Shown here in pieces: positions 56,264 to 64,000 of a DNA stretch of 64,000 bases. The stretch lies in the NCBI RefSeq assembly GCF_001713455.1, contig NZ_CP016464.1, positions 4,202,001 to 4,266,000 of the forward strand, in the 5' to 3' direction. Source of the DNA: Bosea sp. RAC05. Its GTDB lineage: Bacteria > Pseudomonadota > Alphaproteobacteria > Rhizobiales > Beijerinckiaceae. The first letter of the stretch is position 1; the number at the start of each line of letters is the position of its first letter. A program made the translations under genes and the position numbers. Below the pieces are notes generated by a model. That model was not told the origin of the DNA. It saw nothing but the letters and a program-made list of their open reading frames with translations, and made no database searches.

Positions 56264-57126
56264 GCGCTGACGGCCGCTACGGGCTGAGCATCATCGCCTT
56301 CATCGGCAGCGTCTTCTCGCCCTATTACGCATGGGCACGGCGGCGCGGCATCGCCGACCCGCTCGACCATTGCGCCTTGAACGTCGGCCTCTACGGCCCC
56401 GGTGTGCGGCGCTGGACGATGACCGAGCGCGGGCGGCGGCATGTCTCAGCCGCGACGGATCATTTCGCGATCGGGCCCAGTGCGCTGCAATGGGACGGAC
56501 GAACCCTGACGATCGCGATCGACGAGATCGGCACGCCCCTGCCGCGCCGGGTGCGCGGGACGGTTCGCGTCACGCCGCAGGCGATCACCGACCATGTCGT
56601 GACATTGAACCCCGAGGGCCATCACCGCTGGTGGCCGATCGCGCCGCTGGCCAGCGTCGAGGTCGCGCTGAGCGAGCCCGATCTGTGCTGGAGCGGCCCG
56701 GGCTATCTCGACATGAACCAGGGCGATGCGCCGCTCGCCGACGGCTTTCGCTCCTGGCATTGGTCGCGCGCGCCGACGCCCGACGGCGCGGCCGTGCTCT
56801 ATGGCGGCACGCGCCGCGACGGCTCGAGCTTCGATCTCGCCTGGCGCTTCGACGGCGGCGGCCAGGCGAGCGCCATCCAGCCGGGCCCGACCGCCCCCCT
56901 GCCGAAAAGCGGCTGGCGCATCGCGCGCGAGACCCGCAGCGATCGCGGCCGGCCGGCCGCGCTGGTCGAGACGCTGGAGGACACGCCCTTCTATGCGCGC
57001 TCCGTGGTGCGGACCTCGCTCGGCGGCGAAAGCGTCACGGCCATGCATGAGAGCCTGTCGCTCGACCGCTTCGCCAGCCCGGTCGTCCAGGCGATGCTGC
57101 CCTTCAGGATGCCGCGGCGGAGCTAG
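56191..57126 (+). CDS. crtC: Carotenoid 1,2-hydratase (start codon unclear)
   Basis: Enzyme adding water at C1,2 of neurosporene/lycopene-type carotenoids, before CrtD and CrtF act. The family core is clear: APGGYVWWYVDALSADGRYG, IAFIGSVFSPYYAWARRRG, HCALNVGLYGPGVRRWTMTE and HRWWPIAPLASVEVAL, ending MLPFRMPRRS. The coordinates give only the conserved region: no ATG, GTG or TTG lies in this frame between 55948 and this region. A CTG at 56260 overlaps the crtD stop (CTGA) but would remove the conserved WWYVDA strand. It overlaps crtD (-1 frame relative to it) and converges on orf58. Confidence 0.85.
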   Translation, partial: RGRGPRFDVTVAPGGYVWWYVDALSADGRYGLSIIAFIGSVFSPYYAWARRRGIADPLDHCALNVGLYGPGVRRWTMTERGRRHVSAATDHFAIGPSALQWDGRTLTIAIDEIGTPLPRRVRGTVRVTPQAITDHVVTLNPEGHHRWWPIAPLASVEVALSEPDLCWSGPGYLDMNQGDAPLADGFRSWHWSRAPTPDGAAVLYGGTRRDGSSFDLAWRFDGGGQASAIQPGPTAPLPKSGWRIARETRSDRGRPAALVETLEDTPFYARSVVRTSLGGESVTAMHESLSLDRFASPVVQAMLPFRMPRRS

Positions 57127-57280
57127 GGTCGCGCGGCGGGCCCGCGGCGCTCTCGGCTGCGGCCTTGGCCGCATCCTTGGCCTTCTCGCGGCGCAGGTCC
57201 CAGAGCTGGTGGAAGCAGAAGCCGAAGCAAAGCCCGAACATCAACACCATCTCGACGACGATCAGCGTACTGGACGACAT
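57104..57280 (-). CDS. Small membrane protein downstream of crtB (orf58)
   Basis: A 58-residue protein, MSSSTLIVVEMVLMFGLCFG, with one membrane helix, a Cys/Phe-rich end of the helix, a basic patch (WDLRREKAKD) and an Ala/Pro-rich tail. GGGAGG five bases before ATG 57280 is a strong ribosome site. It starts 16 bp after the crtB stop, on the same strand, and its end overlaps the end of crtC by 23 bp. The single-helix plus basic-tail design resembles small assembly or antenna-associated proteins, but no family is recognised. Confidence 0.7.
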   Translation of the reverse strand: MSSSTLIVVEMVLMFGLCFGFCFHQLWDLRREKAKDAAKAAAESAAGPPRDPSSAAAS

Positions 57281-57296
57281 CGCGGCCTCCCGTCCC

Positions 57297-58373
57297 TCAC
57301 GGACCCCTGACGGCGGAACGCTCGACCCGGCCGAGGCGCTCGAACATCTCGATCACCGCCGTGGTGCGTCCGATCGGATCCCACCATGGCACGGGCGCCG
57401 CCCGCAAGGGCATGCGGGGTCCCTGCGACATCCTGGTCACGGCCGTGACCAGATAGGCCGTGGCCGGCAGGGCCGGCAGGCCGAGATGTCCGTCATCGCC
57501 GCTGCCCCCCGCCAGCGCGCGGGCGAGGAGCCCGAGCTTGCGCCAGGCCGGCACCACGGCCCGCTGCGACACACCATCATGCCCGCGCCGCGCGACCTCC
57601 CGGCCGATCTCGGCATAGATCGAGCGCGCCGCGCGGATCCCCGACCGGCACGAGGCGGGGAGAGCCTCGATCCCGGCGTCGGCCCGGGCATAGAGCCTGT
57701 CGGCCTCGGCCAGCAGCCGCGCCACGACGCCGCCCAGGGCCGGAGAGAAGCGCGGGTTGGCCAGAAACGCGTCGGGGTCGATGCCGGCCTCGCGCAGCCA
57801 GGACAGCGGCAGATAGACCCGCCCCATCGCCGCATCCGCCCCGACATCGCGGGCGATGTTGCTGAGCTGCATGGCCACGCCGAGATCGGCCGCCCGCGCC
57901 AGCACCTCCGGCGCGCGCCTCTCCATCAGCGTCGCCATCATCACGCCGACGGAACCCGCCACGCGCGCGCCATAGCCGCAGAGGTCGTCGAACGTTTCGT
58001 ACCGCCGCCCCTGGGCATCCCAGGCCAGCCCCTCGATCAGCGCCAGCGTCACCTCCGGAGGCAGGCCGAAGCCAAGCACGGTCTCCGAAAAGGCGCGGTC
58101 GACGGGGTGCTCATGCGGCCGGCCGACATGGGCGGCGATGACGCGCTGTTCCAGCAGCGCGATCGTCGCGGCATCGCCCGGCCCCTCGTCGATCGCATCG
58201 TCGGCGAGCCGGCAGAAGGCGTAGAGCGCGGTGGCCGCCCGGCGCGTCTCGCGCGGCAGCAGCAGCGCCGCGGCCCGAAAGGATTTGGAGCCGACGCGCA
58301 GGATCGCATCGCAGGCCGCCAGATCCGCCGACATCGGCGCAGGGGAACGCAGATCAGACCCGTTCTGTCGCAT
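57297..58373 (-). CDS. crtB: Phytoene synthase
   Basis: Squalene/phytoene-synthase family enzyme (358 aa) condensing two GGPP into phytoene. The two Asp-rich sites are RLADDAIDEGPGD near residue 70 and SNIARDVGADAAMGRVYLP near residue 190. ATG 58373 overlaps the 3' end of crtI by 20 bp; ATG 58334 (MSADLAACDAIL) is an equally plausible start giving 345 aa. Upstream extension of the frame is a crtI shadow. Follows crtI in the bchI-D-O-crtI-B operon. Confidence 0.94.
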   Translation of the reverse strand: MRQNGSDLRSPAPMSADLAACDAILRVGSKSFRAAALLLPRETRRAATALYAFCRLADDAIDEGPGDAATIALLEQRVIAAHVGRPHEHPVDRAFSETVLGFGLPPEVTLALIEGLAWDAQGRRYETFDDLCGYGARVAGSVGVMMATLMERRAPEVLARAADLGVAMQLSNIARDVGADAAMGRVYLPLSWLREAGIDPDAFLANPRFSPALGGVVARLLAEADRLYARADAGIEALPASCRSGIRAARSIYAEIGREVARRGHDGVSQRAVVPAWRKLGLLARALAGGSGDDGHLGLPALPATAYLVTAVTRMSQGPRMPLRAAPVPWWDPIGRTTAVIEMFERLGRVERSAVRGP

Positions 58374-59898
58374 GAGGCACCACCATATCGAGAATTTTGG
58401 CCGAAGACAGGACGCCGGGCAGGCCGGCGCCGGGATGCGTGCCCGCACCGACGAGATAGAGCCGGTCGAGCTCTTCGCTGAGATTGTGCGGCCGGAACCA
58501 GGCGCTTTGCAGCAGCCGCGGCTCCATCCCGAAGGCCGCACCATGGGCGGAGAGCAGATCATCGCGGAAATCGGGCGGCGTCATCAGCCGGGAGGTGACG
58601 AGCGTCTCGCTCAGGCCCGGCAGCAACGTCGCCTCGAGCCGCTCCTGGATGCGAGCCCGGAACGGCTCGGCCTGCGTCGCCCAGTCGGTGTCGCCCTGGA
58701 GGTTGGGCACCGGCACGAGCGCGTAGAACGCATCGCAGCCCTCCGGTGCGAGCCCGGGATCGGTCGCGGTCGGGCGGTGCAGGTAGAGGCTGAAATCCTC
58801 CGCCAGAACCTTGCGTTCGAAGATGTCGTCGATGAGCCCGCGGTAGCGCGGCCCGAACAGGATCGTGTGGTGCTCGATGTCGTCATAGCGACGGCGCGTG
58901 CCGAAATACCAGACCACGACGCTCATCGAATAGCGCGCCCGCTGGAGCTTGGCGTCGCTCCAGCGCCGGCGCGGCTGCGCCTTCAGCAAGGTGCCGTAGG
59001 TGTAGGTGGCATCGGCATTGGACACGACGATGTCGGCGGCGATGGCTTCGCCGTCCGAGAGCCTCACGCCGGTGGCCGCTCCCTTTGCCACGGTGATCTC
59101 CGCGACCTTCGCGCCGTAGCGCAACGTCGCGCCCTGCCCTTCGAGCAGGCGCACGAGACCCTGCACCAGCGCGCCCGTGCCGCCATGGACGAAATGCACG
59201 CCGAACTTGCGCTCCAGATGAAGCACGAGGGCGTACATGGCGGTGGCTGAAAACGGATTGCCGCCGATGAACAGCGGGTGGAAGCTCAGCGCCGTCCGCA
59301 GCCGCTCGTCGCGGACATGGCGAGACGCGAAGCCATGGACACTGCGGTCGGCCCGCAGCCAGGCCATCGCCGGCATGGCCTTGAGCATGGCGGAAAGCGT
59401 GCTGAAGGGCACATGGGCGAGCTTTTCGAACGCGACCCGGTAGATCGCCTCGGCGTCCTTCAGGATGGCGCGGTAGCCGCTCAGATCGTCCGGCGCGAAA
59501 GCCGCGATCCGGGCCTGCATCGCCTCCTCGTCGCCACAGCAATCGAGGGTGGAGCCATCGTCGAAGACCAGACGGTAGAACGGGTCGAGCGAGGTCAGCC
59601 TGACATCGTCCTCCATCCGCCGCCCGCACAGCGCCCAGAGCTCCTCGAACAGGAACGGCGCGGTGACGATCGTCGGCCCGGCATCGAAGGTGAAGCCGTC
59701 CTGCCGGAAGACGCGCGCCCGCCCGCCGGGCTGATCGAGCGCCTCCAGCACCGTGACGCGATAGCCCCGCGCGCCCAGCCGGATCGCGGCGGCGAGCCCG
59801 CCGAAGCCCGAGCCGATCACCACCGCATGCGGCCGGCGGTCGGGGGCCGGCGCGCGCGTCCCCGAACCCAGGCTCGGCGGGTGCAGTTCGGTCAGCAT
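58354..59898 (-). CDS. crtI: Phytoene desaturase
   Basis: FAD-dependent desaturase (514 aa) converting phytoene stepwise to neurosporene/lycopene. N-terminal FAD motif VVIGSGFGGLAAAIRLGARG near residue 25, FTFDAGPTIVTAPFLFEELW, and the C-terminal motif GAGTHPGAGLPGVLSSAKIL near residue 490. Length normal. Its start overlaps the bchO stop by 7 bp and its end overlaps crtB. Whether it stops at neurosporene (three steps) or lycopene (four) cannot be read from the sequence. Confidence 0.95.
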   Translation of the reverse strand: MLTELHPPSLGSGTRAPAPDRRPHAVVIGSGFGGLAAAIRLGARGYRVTVLEALDQPGGRARVFRQDGFTFDAGPTIVTAPFLFEELWALCGRRMEDDVRLTSLDPFYRLVFDDGSTLDCCGDEEAMQARIAAFAPDDLSGYRAILKDAEAIYRVAFEKLAHVPFSTLSAMLKAMPAMAWLRADRSVHGFASRHVRDERLRTALSFHPLFIGGNPFSATAMYALVLHLERKFGVHFVHGGTGALVQGLVRLLEGQGATLRYGAKVAEITVAKGAATGVRLSDGEAIAADIVVSNADATYTYGTLLKAQPRRRWSDAKLQRARYSMSVVVWYFGTRRRYDDIEHHTILFGPRYRGLIDDIFERKVLAEDFSLYLHRPTATDPGLAPEGCDAFYALVPVPNLQGDTDWATQAEPFRARIQERLEATLLPGLSETLVTSRLMTPPDFRDDLLSAHGAAFGMEPRLLQSAWFRPHNLSEELDRLYLVGAGTHPGAGLPGVLSSAKILDMVVPHATERV

Positions 59899-60782
59899 GC
59901 GATCACCTCCCTGTGGCGCAGCATCTCGGCGCCGATCAGCGCCGCGATGTCGCCCGGCTTCTCCTCATGGACGAGGTGGCCCGCGCCCGGCAGTGTCTCG
60001 ATCCGCGCTTCCGGCAGCCGCTGCGCCACCGCGCGCGCATCGCCGGGCGGCACCGCCCGATCGCCCGCCCCGACAACCAGCAGCACGGGCAGATCGAGCC
60101 TGCCGAAGCTCCGGCCCAGGGCCTCGAGATCCCAGTTCGCCATCATCCCGAGCGTCGAGGCGACATGGACCCGGTTCGAGAACAGCCGCTGGTAGAGATC
60201 CTGCCCGCGCGCATCGAGCCGCGAGCCCATGCCTTCCAGGAGCTGGGTCACCGCCTCGGTGCTGCCCGCCCGCCAGGCGAAGAGGCGCGGCACCAGCGGG
60301 TTGAGCACCAGCAGCCGGGCCACCGAGGGAAAGAGCTGCGAGGCCACGCCCTTGAAGGGCAGCAGCGCCCCGTTCAGGCTGATCAGGCAGGAGGGCGCGA
60401 CCGCCCCGGTCAGCACCATCTGCATCGCGATGGCGGCGCCCGCGGAATGGCCGACGATCCCCTCCGGTTCCACCCCGAGCTTGCCGAGCAGCGCGGTGAG
60501 GCCGCGCGCCATCGCCGGCAGCGAGAGCCGGTCGCGCTCGGGCGCCTCGGTGAAGCCGTGCCCCGGCAGATCGGGCGCGACGACATGGAAGTCGCGCGCC
60601 AGCAGCGGCAGCAGGTCCCGCCAGGAATGGGTCGAGGCGCCCGTGCCGTGCAGGAGCAGCAGCGTCGGCCCCTGCCCCATCTCCTGAACGTGCCAGGACA
60701 GTCCGCCCGCCTCGACGAAGCGGCTCGCGGCGCGATGCGGCCAGTCGCGCCCGTCCCGCGCCCAGGAGAGGGCGCCGCTCAT
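59892..60782 (-). CDS. bchO: BchO, alpha/beta hydrolase associated with Mg chelatase
   Basis: Alpha/beta hydrolase-fold protein (296 aa) always linked to bchI/bchD and proposed to help Mg chelation. LLLLHGTGASTHSWRDLLP near residue 40, nucleophile elbow VGHSAGAAIAMQM near residue 105, VVGAGDRAVPP and GAGHLVHEEKP with the likely catalytic His near the end. Start ATG 60782 overlaps the bchD stop (ATGA). A longer frame upstream is a shadow of bchD. Confidence 0.94.
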   Translation of the reverse strand: MSGALSWARDGRDWPHRAASRFVEAGGLSWHVQEMGQGPTLLLLHGTGASTHSWRDLLPLLARDFHVVAPDLPGHGFTEAPERDRLSLPAMARGLTALLGKLGVEPEGIVGHSAGAAIAMQMVLTGAVAPSCLISLNGALLPFKGVASQLFPSVARLLVLNPLVPRLFAWRAGSTEAVTQLLEGMGSRLDARGQDLYQRLFSNRVHVASTLGMMANWDLEALGRSFGRLDLPVLLVVGAGDRAVPPGDARAVAQRLPEARIETLPGAGHLVHEEKPGDIAALIGAEMLRHREVIAC

Positions 60783-62566
60783 CGGCCCGCCGCCAGGGCG
60801 AGGCCGACCGCCCGGCCGACACCCGCCGCATCGGCCTGCGGCAGCGGCAGGTAGAGCCCGCCCATCGCCGCGGCGATGTCGGCCGCCTGCGGCTGGGGCT
60901 GCGGCGAGGTGTCGATCAGGATCGCGTTGAAACCCTCGCCGCGCAGGCCCCGGGCCGCAGCCAGTGCGTCGGTCTGGGCCTGAGCCCGCCCCTGCCGCCC
61001 GGCGCGATCGATATTGGCGCGGCCATCGGTCATGAAGACGAGCGCCGGCGTCCGGCCCTTGCGCCTGACGGCATCGGCCAGCGCGCAGGCGGCCTCGATC
61101 GCGGTCGCGAGTGGCGTCGCACCACCGCCCGGCAGACCGGCCAGTGCCCGCTCGGCCGCGACCAGCGAACGCGTCGGCGACAGCACGATCTCGGCCTGGG
61201 CCTTGCGAAAGGCGATCAGCGCGACCTCGTCGCGCCGGACATAGCACTCCGCCAGCAGAAGCCTGACGGCTCCCTTCGCCTCGGCGAGCCGCTGCAATGC
61301 CGATGACCCCGAGGCGTCGACGACGAACAGCGTCGCGGTCTCGCTGCGCTGCTTGTAGCGCGCGATCCGGAAGTCCTCGCGCCTGACGATCAGGCCGTTG
61401 CGGCCCGCCATCGCGGCTTCGCTGCGCCGCAGCCGCTGCCAGGGCGCCGCGGAGCGCAGCGTCTCGACCACATCGAGCCTGGCGCCGCCGCGCAGATCGC
61501 CAGCCTTCGAGCCCACGACGCGGCCGCGCCGCGCCGCCTTCTGCAACTGCCCGGCCCGGCCGGCGGCGCGCGCCCGCGTCCGACCTCCCGCCGCCAGCAA
61601 TTGCGCCAGCAGACCGGCGGGGATCGCGGCCTTCGCGGCGTCGAGAACCATCTCGTCGAGATCGCGCGGCGGGGCCGCCGCCTGCTCGTCGCTTTCGGAG
61701 GGCGGCGACTGCGGTTGCGAGTCCGGTTCGGGCCCCGGCTCCTGGGCCTCGGCCTCCTCGCTCGGCGCCGGCAACTGTGTCGCGCGCGGGGCCAGCACCA
61801 GCGCCGCGGCGAGCGCCGCATCCTCCGGCGCGACCGCCTCGCGGCCCGCCAGCGCGGCCACCAGCCGCGCCACCTTCACCGCCTGCAGTGCGGTGCGGGT
61901 CGAGCCGATGCCGAGCGCCAGCGCCGCCGTGCAAAGGCAAGCGATCGTCTCGTCATCGATCGTCGCAGCGACGCGGGCGCGCGCGGCGGCGAGGCTCTCG
62001 GCGTCGAAAACCGGAGGCTCGATCTCGCGATGCGACAGCGCGGTCAGGTCGAGCCGCAGCGCCAGCCGGTCTGTCAGGGCCGCGGCGGGGCGCTCGTCGG
62101 CGGCGATGCCCTCGTCGAGGGCGACGATGGCAAACCGGCTCGGGATCGTCAGGGCGATGCCGTCGCGCTCGACCGTGACCGCGCCGGCATCGAGCACGGA
62201 GCAGAGCTTCGCCGCCGTCGCGGCCCCGGCACGCTCCGCCATGGCGACGATCAGGACGCCGCCATCGGCCTCCGCGAGCAGGCCGCGCTCCGCGACCGGG
62301 CGCCCCATCGCCAGCGTCGCGGTCAGATCGAGCCCGCCGAGCAGGCGCGCATCGCCGATGCCGGCCGGCATGCGCAAGCACGGCGCCCCGCCGCGCAAGG
62401 CCGAGAGGTGGGCGAGCCAGGCCTCTCGGGCCGGCCCGGCCGGCGCACGCAGGGACACGCCGCCGATCGACGCACCATCCAGCGCCAGCAGCGCGGCCGC
62501 GATGTCGGCGATCCGCCAGGGCGTCAGCGCCGGAACCTCGGTCGCGCTGGCGCCGGGCGCGGTCAT
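60779..62566 (-). CDS. bchD: Magnesium chelatase subunit D
   Basis: AAA+-like and von Willebrand A-domain subunit (595 aa) that platforms BchI and BchH. The N-terminal AAA-like part lacks a good Walker A, as usual for BchD; then come an acidic Pro-rich linker ([19 protein letters not shown] near residue 285) and a C-terminal VWA domain with the MIDAS motif [13 protein letters not shown] near residue 420 and [10 protein letters not shown]. Start ATG 62566 overlaps the bchI stop; the open frame upstream is a shadow of bchI. Confidence 0.96.
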   Translation of the reverse strand: MTAPGASATEVPALTPWRIADIAAALLALDGASIGGVSLRAPAGPAREAWLAHLSALRGGAPCLRMPAGIGDARLLGGLDLTATLAMGRPVAERGLLAEADGGVLIVAMAERAGAATAAKLCSVLDAGAVTVERDGIALTIPSRFAIVALDEGIAADERPAAALTDRLALRLDLTALSHREIEPPVFDAESLAAARARVAATIDDETIACLCTAALALGIGSTRTALQAVKVARLVAALAGREAVAPEDAALAAALVLAPRATQLPAPSEEAEAQEPGPEPDSQPQSPPSESDEQAAAPPRDLDEMVLDAAKAAIPAGLLAQLLAAGGRTRARAAGRAGQLQKAARRGRVVGSKAGDLRGGARLDVVETLRSAAPWQRLRRSEAAMAGRNGLIVRREDFRIARYKQRSETATLFVVDASGSSALQRLAEAKGAVRLLLAECYVRRDEVALIAFRKAQAEIVLSPTRSLVAAERALAGLPGGGATPLATAIEAACALADAVRRKGRTPALVFMTDGRANIDRAGRQGRAQAQTDALAAARGLRGEGFNAILIDTSPQPQPQAADIAAAMGGLYLPLPQADAAGVGRAVGLALAAGR

Positions 62567-63717
62567 GGGCCGAAGACCTCGGCCAGCGCCCGCTCGACGC
62601 GCACGGTCGAGCCGGCCTCGTCCAGCGGATTGCGGCGCAGCCGGTGGCGCAGCGCCATCGGCGCGACCGTGCGGATATGGCTGTCGAGGATCTCCTGCGC
62701 GCCTTCGAGCGCCGCGAGCGCCCGCGCCGCCCGCATCAGGGTCAGTTCGCCGCGCAGGCCGTCGGTGCCCAGATGCAGGCAGAGTTCCGCCACGCGCGTC
62801 AGCGCGGCATCGGAGGTCTCGATCTGCGCCAGCCGCTTGCGCCCGGCGATCAGCCTGCGCCCGATCGCCTGGTCCGCCGCCTGCCATTGCGCGCAGAACC
62901 CGCGCGGATCGCGGTCATAGGCGTCGCGGCGCTTCACCACCGCGATGCGGGTCGGCAGGTCGGCGGGTGTCGCGACCTCGACGGAAAGGCCGAACCGGTC
63001 GAGCAGTTGCGGACGCAGTTCGCCCTCTTCGGGATTGCCGCTGCCGACGAGGACGAAGCGCGCCGGGTGGCGGATGCTCAGCCCCTCGCGCTCGACGACG
63101 TTCTCGCCGGAGGCAGCGACATCGAGCAGCACGTCGACGAGATGATCCTCCAGCAGATTGGCCTCGTCGATATACAAGAACCCGCGATGGGCCCGCGCGA
63201 GCAGGCCGGGCTGGAAGGCCTTCTCGCCACTGGCCAGCGCCTTCTCCAGATCGAGCGCGCCGACGACGCGGTCCTCGGTCGCCCCCAGCGGCAGGTCGAC
63301 CACCGGCACCGGCACGAGATGGGTCTTCTGCCCGCGCGCGCCCGCCTGGGGAGCACCGTTGTAGGGGTCGCCGACGACGGCGCGCATCGGCGGCAGCAGG
63401 GCCGCGAGCGCCCGCACCGCCGTGGACTTGCCCGTGCCGCGATCGCCGAAGATCAGCACACCGCCGATGGTCGGGTCGATCGCCGCCAGCAGCAGGGCGC
63501 GCTTCATCTCCTCCTGGGCGACGATGGCGGAAAACGGAAACGGCGGCGCCCGCCCCTCGGCCGGCAGGGCCGCGGCCCGCTTCGGCGCACGCAGGGGCCG
63601 CTTGGCGATCGCGGCGGCCGGCATCGCGAGGGAGGCCCCGGTCTCGCCGGACTCCGCCTCGCCCTCGCGGCGCAGACGCTGCCCGACGACATCCGCATGA
63701 TCCAGGAGCCCGTCCAT
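62563..63717 (-). CDS. bchI: Magnesium chelatase ATPase subunit I
   Basis: AAA+ ATPase (384 aa) driving Mg insertion. Walker [16 protein letters not shown] (Gly91-Ser98 core), Walker [17 protein letters not shown] near residue 182, [20 protein letters not shown] with the sensor and Arg-finger region near residue 225. The first 55 residues are an extension before the usual family start ([17 protein letters not shown]); an internal start at the Met near residue 32 is possible. First gene of the operon bchI-D-O-crtI-B-orf58. Confidence 0.96.
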   Translation of the reverse strand: MDGLLDHADVVGQRLRREGEAESGETGASLAMPAAAIAKRPLRAPKRAAALPAEGRAPPFPFSAIVAQEEMKRALLLAAIDPTIGGVLIFGDRGTGKSTAVRALAALLPPMRAVVGDPYNGAPQAGARGQKTHLVPVPVVDLPLGATEDRVVGALDLEKALASGEKAFQPGLLARAHRGFLYIDEANLLEDHLVDVLLDVAASGENVVEREGLSIRHPARFVLVGSGNPEEGELRPQLLDRFGLSVEVATPADLPTRIAVVKRRDAYDRDPRGFCAQWQAADQAIGRRLIAGRKRLAQIETSDAALTRVAELCLHLGTDGLRGELTLMRAARALAALEGAQEILDSHIRTVAPMALRHRLRRNPLDEAGSTVRVERALAEVFGP

Positions 63718-63734
63718 CGCCGTCTCTCCCCGTT

Positions 63735-64000
63735 TCAGGACGCCATCGCCTCGACCAGGCGCGGCGGCAGGCGGAACACCACCTCCTCGTCGACGCCCTC
63801 GAGTTCCCGCACCGTGACCGAACGGAAGCCGCGCAGGCGATCGATCGCATCCTGGATCAGCCGCTCGGGCGCCGAGGCCCCGGCCGTCAAGCCGACCGTC
63901 TCGACCGCCTCGAACCAGGCCGGGTCGATCGCGTCGGGCCCCTCGATCAGATGGCTCGCGACGCCGGCGATCTCGCCGACCTCGCGCAACCGCGTCGTGT
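63735..64000 (-). CDS. ispH: 4-hydroxy-3-methylbut-2-enyl diphosphate reductase, C-terminal part (cut by window edge)
   Basis: C-terminal 87 residues of IspH/LytB, the iron-sulfur enzyme that ends the MEP pathway, giving IPP and DMAPP. The visible part [20 protein letters not shown], then [26 protein letters not shown] and the short tail LPPRLVEAM are typical. It is upstream of bchI on the same strand with a 17-bp gap, which would link isoprenoid precursor supply to the bchI-crtB operon. The catalytic cysteines lie beyond the edge. Confidence 0.88.
   Translation of the reverse strand, partial: TTRLREVGEIAGVASHLIEGPDAIDPAWFEAVETVGLTAGASAPERLIQDAIDRLRGFRSVTVRELEGVDEEVVFRLPPRLVEAMAS

Overview
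The window is high-GC alphaproteobacterial DNA, most likely from a Hyphomicrobiales (Rhizobiales) phototroph of the Bradyrhizobium/Bosea/Methylobacterium kind. Most of it (about 16.5 kb to the right edge) is one contiguous photosynthesis gene cluster for a type-II reaction centre, LH1, bacteriochlorophyll a and spirilloxanthin/spheroidene-type carotenoids. Assignment to that order rests on the gene order (bchIDO-crtIB, crtCD, crtEF-bchCXYZ-puf), on paired ppsR genes, and on a D-tartrate dehydratase very like the Bradyrhizobium enzyme. The only cyclase seen is the oxygen-dependent AcsF. No bchE, bchJ, pufC or puc genes occur in the window, which fits an aerobic or microaerobic anoxygenic phototroph.

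Left flank (1-16.4 kb). A leftward peptide/opine-type ABC transport operon runs permease, permease, solute-binding protein, metallophosphoesterase, TIM-barrel isomerase, second solute-binding protein, ATPase (cut by the window edge). Next come a LysR regulator and, divergent from it, D-tartrate dehydratase. A rightward metal-efflux operon follows: a small secreted Cys/His protein behind a CueR-like promoter, a fused periplasmic adaptor, an HME-type RND pump and a small periplasmic protein. tspO marks the border of the photosynthesis cluster.

Photosynthesis cluster. Leftward: orf78-bchH-bchG-(membrane alpha/beta hydrolase)-hemC. Rightward: ppsR1. Leftward: a pucC-family gene, bchP and orf88; and ppaA/aerR with ppsR2. 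Rightward: a thirteen-gene run bchF-bchN-bchB-orf69-bchL-bchM-lhaA-puhA-puhB-puhC-orf106-acsF-puhE followed by hemA. It converges on a leftward superoperon crtE-crtF-bchC-bchX-bchY-bchZ-pufQ-pufB-pufA-pufL-pufM, with back-to-back terminators between hemA and pufM. crtD and crtC read rightward. bchI-bchD-bchO-crtI-crtB-orf58 read leftward, with the 3' end of ispH at the right edge.

How it works together. hemA and hemC feed tetrapyrrole synthesis. BchIDH, BchM, AcsF, BchLNB, BchF, BchXYZ, BchC, BchG and BchP make bacteriochlorophyll a. CrtEBICDF make the carotenoids. PufLM, PuhA and PufBA form the RC-LH1 core, helped by PuhB, PuhC, PuhE, LhaA and PufQ. Control is visible in the DNA: TGT-N12-ACA PpsR-type motifs occur as pairs in five promoter regions (bchH, pucC-family/bchP, bchF, bchC, crtE/crtD), and a perfect FNR/FixK-type box lies between ppaA and bchF.

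Points worth a second look: bchH lies outside its usual place between bchB and bchL, where a 69-codon ORF now sits; crtC has no ATG/GTG/TTG near its conserved N terminus; pufL and pufM are separated by an unusually long spacer with a 15-bp repeat; several small unexplained genes are translationally coupled to bch genes; and a membrane-anchored alpha/beta hydrolase follows bchG.
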